Assembly (NCBI GenBank): GCA_937944055.1 | Contig: CALDZJ010000021.1 | Location: 22,088 to 86,087, forward strand | Reading direction: 5' to 3' | Source: an uncultured Verrucomicrobiales bacterium | Lineage (GTDB): Bacteria; Verrucomicrobiota; Verrucomicrobiia; Verrucomicrobiales; Akkermansiaceae | DNA length: 64,000 bases | Shown: in pieces, positions 58,926 through 64,000 of the stretch | Numbering within the stretch: position 1 is the first letter of the stretch | Layout of the letters: every line of letters begins with the position of its first letter | Made by a program: the position numbers and the translations under genes | Notes under the pieces: model-generated | What the model saw: only the letters and a program-made list of their open reading frames with translations | Databases searched by the model: none | What the model was told of the DNA's origin: nothing

Positions 58926-60915
58926 ATTCTTCCAACATTGCTGACATTGCACTGAAGAAACCCCGGAGCTCATCATCTGAAGCCTCCGCGCCCATAATAT
59001 CATCATAATCCTCCTCCTGCACCCAATCAGGATTAAGCTCCGAGATAAAACTACTGCGCTCACAAGCCTCCTCCTTCCCCCACTTCACTCGAGTCGCGCA
59101 ATAGGTCATCGTCATCCGCTCCTTCGCCCTCGTGATTCCCACGTAGAGTAATCTCCGCTCCTCATCTCTCGTCCCCTCTTCCACGCTCCGCTTGTGTGGT
59201 AAGATCCCCTCCTCTAAGCCCACCAAATAAACCACCGGATATTCTAAGCCCTTAGCCGCATGCAGGGTGATCAAGGTCACACCGCTTTTCTTGTCCAAGT
59301 CATCCTCTTTCTCGGAGTCCAGAGCCGTTTTATCTAAAAACTCCCCCAGCGTCTTCCCTTTCTTAATGGCCTCAGTGATCGAGGCCACAGTCGTGCTGAC
59401 TCCTTCGCGCCGCGCGTCCTTCTCTTTATCAGTCTTACACTGCCTCATCAGCCATTCATGGAAATCCATCTCACGGAGCCACTCATCAATCACCACCCCC
59501 GCATTCGTTCCATCCACCAATGATCTCCGACCTTCCTCAACTTGAAGAACGAAGGCACGAAGCGAATTCATCACCTTCGAGCTCAACTGGCTCAAAAACT
59601 CCTCATCAATCAGAGTTTTCCAAATCCCTTGATCCTTCTCCCGGCTCCACTCAAGAGCAGCCATCGATGTCGTATTTCCAATCCCTCGTGGCGGAGTATT
59701 CAAAACACGAAGAAGAGGAATATCTAGCTCTGGATTATCCAAAACCTGCGCATAACTTAAAACATCCTTCACCTCCTTGCGGTCATAGAAACTCTGAGCC
59801 CCCACCATCCGATAAGGAATCTTAGACTCCCGCAGCGCCTCCTCCATCTTACGAATCTGGCCATTTGTCCGAAAAAGCACTGCAAAGTCCTCCAAAACAC
59901 GTCCCTCCTCCCGCTGCGTGATGATCTCTGAGACGATCCATTCAGCCTCTTCCTGATCCCCAGGCATCGACACCAATCGCACCAAGTCTCCTCCCGGAAT
60001 CGTCGCCCTCAATTTTTTTTCCCGACGTCCCACGTTGTTTTTAATGAGACTGTTTGCCACCTCCAAAACTGCCTGACTACTCCGATAATTTTCTTCTAAC
60101 AAAATCACCTTAGGATTCGGGAAAAAGCGCTCGAACTGGAGGATATTAGCCACCTCGGCACCCCGCCAACCATAGATCGATTGATCATCATCCCCGACCA
60201 CACAAATGTTAAAAGGCTCCGCCACCAACTGCTGCAAAAGCCTCATCTGCAAGCTGTTCGTATCTTGAAACTCATCCACCGTAATGTAACGGAATTTGTC
60301 CTGCCAATAGCTCCTGACCTCAGGATACTCGCGCAGAACCCGTTCCCCCAATAAAAGCAGATCATCAAAATCCACCGCATTCTGAGCTCGTAATTCATTC
60401 TGATACGCCACTGCAATCTCAGCAATCAGATCATCCTCGATGCTCGTAAAAGGCTTCTCGGCATTCTTGCATCGAGAAATCTCTCCCATCACCTCCCCCG
60501 GCTTAAGGTTTAACTTCCCTCCCCCCTTCCGCACGATCAACTGGCGAATCATCCCAGTTTGATCTCCCCCCGCCATCACAGCAAATTTTTTCTGATACCC
60601 GAGCGAGCCGATATCGCGCTTCAGAATCCGGAGACACAACGAATGGAAGGTGCACACTGTCAGGGCTTTCCCCTTCTTTTTTCCCACCATCCCCACGACC
60701 CGCTCCGCCATTTCAGAGGCTGATTTATTCGTAAAAGTGACCGCTAAGATATTCTCCGCGCTCACCCCATTTTCGAGCAAAGCAGACATCCGGCAAGTCA
60801 CCGTTCGCGTCTTCCCTGTTCCCGCTCCAGCCAAGATCAAGACAGGCCCATCCAGACACAACACCGCCTCACGCTGCGCCCGGTTTAATGACTCGATCGA
60901 AAATCCTCCTGCCAT
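58924..60915 (-). CDS. ATP-dependent DNA helicase, UvrD/PcrA/Rep family
   Basis: LNRAQREAVLCLDGPVLILAGAGTGKTRTVTCRMSALLENGV; VDEFQDTNSLQMRLLQQL; VVGDDDQSIYGWRGAEVANIL; VTLITLHAAKGLEYPVVYLVGLEEGILPH; RRLLYVGITRAKE. Confidence 0.96.
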   Translation of the reverse strand: MAGGFSIESLNRAQREAVLCLDGPVLILAGAGTGKTRTVTCRMSALLENGVSAENILAVTFTNKSASEMAERVVGMVGKKKGKALTVCTFHSLCLRILKRDIGSLGYQKKFAVMAGGDQTGMIRQLIVRKGGGKLNLKPGEVMGEISRCKNAEKPFTSIEDDLIAEIAVAYQNELRAQNAVDFDDLLLLGERVLREYPEVRSYWQDKFRYITVDEFQDTNSLQMRLLQQLVAEPFNICVVGDDDQSIYGWRGAEVANILQFERFFPNPKVILLEENYRSSQAVLEVANSLIKNNVGRREKKLRATIPGGDLVRLVSMPGDQEEAEWIVSEIITQREEGRVLEDFAVLFRTNGQIRKMEEALRESKIPYRMVGAQSFYDRKEVKDVLSYAQVLDNPELDIPLLRVLNTPPRGIGNTTSMAALEWSREKDQGIWKTLIDEEFLSQLSSKVMNSLRAFVLQVEEGRRSLVDGTNAGVVIDEWLREMDFHEWLMRQCKTDKEKDARREGVSTTVASITEAIKKGKTLGEFLDKTALDSEKEDDLDKKSGVTLITLHAAKGLEYPVVYLVGLEEGILPHKRSVEEGTRDEERRLLYVGITRAKERMTMTYCATRVKWGKEEACERSSFISELNPDWVQEEDYDDIMGAEASDDELRGFFSAMSAMLEE

Positions 60916-61078
60916 AGCTTCTCTCCCTTGAGAAAAGGCCCTCCTCTCCCAAAACGCAAGCGTCCCCTCACAAGATCTCTCAATTATGATTTGCCAAGCT
61001 CGCTCTCCCTCGTTACTAAATTCCAAGCGATCATTTTTTTTGTGATCGCTCGAAATTAATCCAAACTCTCAATACAAT

Positions 61079-61519
61079 ATGAGCCAAATTATTCCTACCA
61101 TCACTTCCGGTATCGCTGGACCTCTCGGTGTTCTTCACCTTCCTCGCCTCTGGCAAAAAGCTTCTCTCGACGCCGTCGGCAAGCTTCATAGCGACTACCC
61201 CGCTGCAGGTGCTGGTTTCGATCAAATGACTCTCGATGCCCTCGGCATCAACCGCGAGGCATTCCTCGAGTATGTCAAAGCAAACAAGCCTTCCTACACT
61301 CAGTGCGAGCAGTGGATCCTCGACCAAAAAGGAGGCTCACTTGATGCCTCCGCTGTCGATGCTCACAACGCAGCGGTCGTCGGATACAACCACGACGACG
61401 CCACCCGCGGAGCGATCCTCTCAGCAGTAGGCATCGCGGACACCGGAGCGATCCTTGACGCCGTGAACCTCAACAACCTTGAGGACTGGCAAGACTTCTA
61501 CGCGCAAGAAATCGCCTAA
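61079..61519 (+). CDS. DUF5069-like conserved hypothetical protein
   Basis: GIAGPLGVLHLPRLWQKASLDAVGKLHSDYPAAGAGFDQMTLDALGINREAFLEYVKANKPSYTQCEQWILD. Confidence 0.72.
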   Translation: MSQIIPTITSGIAGPLGVLHLPRLWQKASLDAVGKLHSDYPAAGAGFDQMTLDALGINREAFLEYVKANKPSYTQCEQWILDQKGGSLDASAVDAHNAAVVGYNHDDATRGAILSAVGIADTGAILDAVNLNNLEDWQDFYAQEIA

Positions 61520-61540
61520 ATCCACCCTGGATTTTCCTCC

Positions 61541-61575
61541 ACCCCCCTCGCTTAACCAAGCTTCGGGGGTTTTTT
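61541..61575 (+). terminator. Rho-independent terminator
   Basis: ACCCCCCTCGCTTAACCAAGCTTCGGGGGTTTTTT. Confidence 0.82.
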
Positions 61576-61618
61576 ATGCCTCCATTTCTGGCGATCCCAT
61601 CTTGCCGGCCCATCCCAT

Positions 61619-63859
61619 CTAGGACTTGCGCTGCTCTTCCTCCCTCAGCCTCCAAAGCTTCTTCGCAGCAGCAATTGCCGCACCGAGTTCCTCGAGCTCC
61701 ACAGACTTCGCCCCCACATCCCCCCCCCTCGCACCATAAGTCACCGCCTCATATCGCTGAACTAAGCCCACCCCCTGATCCGGCAGATTTTCTCTCAACC
61801 AGACCCCCATCGGCAGTGCGCTAGGCCGTGGCCCAACTCGCCGCGCCAACCAACGCTCGAATTCTCGTAAATATCCCTGCTTGCGGATTTCCAACTCCCA
61901 GTCTCCGAGAGGCCCTCCCCCCTCTCGCCCCCGATTTTTCAGCATTTTATAGCTGAGATAAATCAACAAAAGAGCCCCTAACAAAATCAAGATTACCTTA
62001 AATCCCGCTACCACAGACGGCCTCGAGAACCAGAGCACAAGATGACACTTCGCCTTCTGAAACCAATCAGAAATCATCTGATACCAAGGCTCCCGATCAT
62101 TCCCCGCAAGCCAATCTCCAGGAGTCAAATCCACCGTAACCCACTTCCCCCCTCGGCACCTCCACAAGGCTTGGGAGGCCCCAGGCTTTGATTCATCAAC
62201 CCACCTCCCGCCCACATAAGCCTGACTCCAAGCATGGGCATGCTTTCCTCGAAGCACATACTCATTCTCATCATCGCCCGTCTCCCTTACCACAAAGCCC
62301 ACCACATAACGGCTCGGGATCCCCATTCGCCGCAGAAGCAAGGTACTTGCCCCCGCAAAATATTCACAATGCCCCTCTCTCTTCTGATTCACAAATTCCG
62401 ACATCGGAGCGCTTAAATCTGCGCCCGTTAAAAATAACGAATATTGAAAATCCTGCTCAAAAGCCGCCTCGATCACTCGCTGCACCTCCAGCGCCTCCGC
62501 CTCCGAGAGATTCTGCGGCGGTAGCTTCTGGCTTGCCTCCACTCGCCGTCCTTTCCGCATATTGGGCGCCCAATCAACTGGCGAAAGCCCCAGCTCCTCT
62601 AAGAACTGGTCTAAGCCCGCCTCCTCCCGCGATGGGCAAAGCAGATCCATCATGGAGGGATCATGCTCCACCGCCTCCAGCCCCTCATCTGCCAAGAGCC
62701 TAATGCGCATCGCCGCCTGCCTCGGCGCGTTCAGTTGAATCGCCCCCATCGAGTTCGCCGAGAGAACCTCGGTCTCCACCTGCTCCAGCTTTTTAGTCCG
62801 TAGAGGGTGAGGGACTAGGCTCTGATCGGAGACCATCCCCACCAGCTCCCCGCGCATCCCATACTCCCCCACGCCCAAGTCCTTCTGATGGAACAAAAAA
62901 GCCCCCTCACCCACCTCCAAGAATTTTTCAAAATCCCCGCCCATGTCTCGCTCGCTCGAGATACGCTCACGGTGTGAGTTCCTTCGCATCCGCGCCCTCC
63001 ACAAATCACCCTCAGGCCAATTATAAGAAGAAAGTTTCACCACCTCAGGAAGCTTTCCTCCCTCATGATAATAGCGCCAAAGAATCTTAGGACTCAGCTG
63101 AAGCTTATGCACCTGCCCGATCGAGGTCAGCGTTTCAAAAGGACTCCCAGACTGATCTGACTGGCGCGTCAGGCTCTTAATAAAGCGATCATAGACCCAC
63201 ACCACTCCACCCACCATGAACAGCGCCAGCAGCAGGGAGGCCAAATACGCAAAAAACCACGCTCCCCACGCTCTCGCAGTGCCGTGACGCAGCCCCCCGT
63301 TCATCCCCACCAGACCCCAGCCCACTAACAAGAAGGCCCCAATTGCGTATGAAATCTCCTCCCCCCCCAGCTTCAGAATATTCCCATTCGCAATCCCCGC
63401 TCCAATCAGAATCAAGAAGAAATAAGGATAAGATAAGTCCATCTCACTCACTCGCACTTCCCTCCCAGCCTTCCGATCCGCCGCCATCTTACGCCGCGCA
63501 ATGAAGGAAAAGGTCGTCATTGGCACGCCACGGTCCGAGCAATACTGCTGAGCCAGAGCCAGCGGCATCATCATGAAAGGAAACCATGAAAGGAGATTTA
63601 AAAAATCCCGCATCGAGGCCTCCTCAATTTGCGTCAGCCCCAGCGCCGCAACAATAAAGATTAAAACCGAAAGCTGCCACGCCCGGGCGAACCCCTTCTC
63701 GCCAAAAGCCCACCTCAGACTCGTCCAATGCCTCCCCTCCACCAAAATCGCCGCCGCTAAGGCCGCCAAAGGCTGATCATGCATCGCCCCCCAAAATAAA
63801 AAAGTCACCCCCAGCAACAAGCGAGGCACACTCATAAACATGACCGCCTCCCTCCTCAT
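61619..63859 (-). CDS. Transglutaminase-like membrane protein (TgpA/DUF3488-type)
   Basis: Multiple N-term TMs; REGHCEYFAGASTLLLRRMGIPSRYVVGFVVRETGDDENEYVLRGKHAHAWSQAYVGGRWVDE (Cys-His-Asp transglutaminase core); C-term DUF4129-like tail. Start uncertain (63859 or 63841). Confidence 0.9.
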   Translation of the reverse strand: MRREAVMFMSVPRLLLGVTFLFWGAMHDQPLAALAAAILVEGRHWTSLRWAFGEKGFARAWQLSVLIFIVAALGLTQIEEASMRDFLNLLSWFPFMMMPLALAQQYCSDRGVPMTTFSFIARRKMAADRKAGREVRVSEMDLSYPYFFLILIGAGIANGNILKLGGEEISYAIGAFLLVGWGLVGMNGGLRHGTARAWGAWFFAYLASLLLALFMVGGVVWVYDRFIKSLTRQSDQSGSPFETLTSIGQVHKLQLSPKILWRYYHEGGKLPEVVKLSSYNWPEGDLWRARMRRNSHRERISSERDMGGDFEKFLEVGEGAFLFHQKDLGVGEYGMRGELVGMVSDQSLVPHPLRTKKLEQVETEVLSANSMGAIQLNAPRQAAMRIRLLADEGLEAVEHDPSMMDLLCPSREEAGLDQFLEELGLSPVDWAPNMRKGRRVEASQKLPPQNLSEAEALEVQRVIEAAFEQDFQYSLFLTGADLSAPMSEFVNQKREGHCEYFAGASTLLLRRMGIPSRYVVGFVVRETGDDENEYVLRGKHAHAWSQAYVGGRWVDESKPGASQALWRCRGGKWVTVDLTPGDWLAGNDREPWYQMISDWFQKAKCHLVLWFSRPSVVAGFKVILILLGALLLIYLSYKMLKNRGREGGGPLGDWELEIRKQGYLREFERWLARRVGPRPSALPMGVWLRENLPDQGVGLVQRYEAVTYGARGGDVGAKSVELEELGAAIAAAKKLWRLREEEQRKS

Positions 63860-63999
63860 CCCTTCAATAAATCCTCCTGAACATGATCGACCCGTAAGCA
63901 ATGAGCTCCAGCCCAGGCCCCTACCCCTACCCCTACCCCCGCCGCTTCATCCTCACTCATCGCCGTCTCTCTCTTCGTCACCTTCCCCGTCACCTTCTC
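63856..63999 (-). CDS. C-terminal fragment of an upstream ORF truncated by window edge (tentative)
   Basis: Frame open to window edge: EKVTGKVTKRETAMSEDEAAGVGVGVGAWAGAHCLRVDHVQEDLLKG*, stop overlapping the next ATG as ATGA. Confidence 0.35.
   Translation of the reverse strand, partial: EKVTGKVTKRETAMSEDEAAGVGVGVGAWAGAHCLRVDHVQEDLLKG
63918..63940 (-). repeat. (GGGGTA)n tract, potential G-quadruplex on minus strand
   Basis: Minus strand GGGGGTAGGGGTAGGGGTAGGGG: four G-tracts of at least 4 with 2-nt loops. Confidence 0.85.
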
Positions 64000-64000
64000 A

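Overview
The window looks like a bacterial chromosomal backbone segment, probably Verrucomicrobia/Verrucomicrobiota. That assignment is an inference from PEP-CTERM proteins, a TIGR02597-like protein, a TIGR03643-like protein and overall gene content; no rRNA is present to confirm it. It is dense with housekeeping genes: carA, purA, uppS, upp, a 2-oxoacid:ferredoxin oxidoreductase pair (korA/korB), serA, mtnP, a DUF368 protein, monomeric icd, ispH, pyrD, dxr, cdsA, mscL, a U32 peptidase, a peroxiredoxin, a NUDIX hydrolase, azurin, an RlmB-type methyltransferase, lgt, a Ca/Na antiporter, a dicarboxylate symporter, an LptF/G permease, dus, gltX, aroE, an hscA-hscB-iscA-like cluster, a UvrD/PcrA helicase and a transglutaminase. 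I saw no CRISPR array, transposase, integrase, prophage, complete tRNA, rRNA or known defence island. The most unusual items are: (1) an ECF-sigma-linked anti-sigma-like protein that appears to keep the YfbK N- and C-terminal flanking regions but to have lost the vWA domain between them; (2) a five-gene run, iscA-hscB-hscA plus two tandem, possibly paralogous single-TM proteins, with no iscS or iscU; (3) a truncated edge gene, absent from the ORF track, in which a domain is duplicated around TSP3-like Ca-binding repeats; (4) an EF-hand protein with a collagen-like Gly-X-Y tail; (5) a G-quadruplex-capable (GGGGTA)n tract at the right edge; (6) a tRNA T-arm-like structured remnant; (7) a CII-like HTH protein among housekeeping genes.
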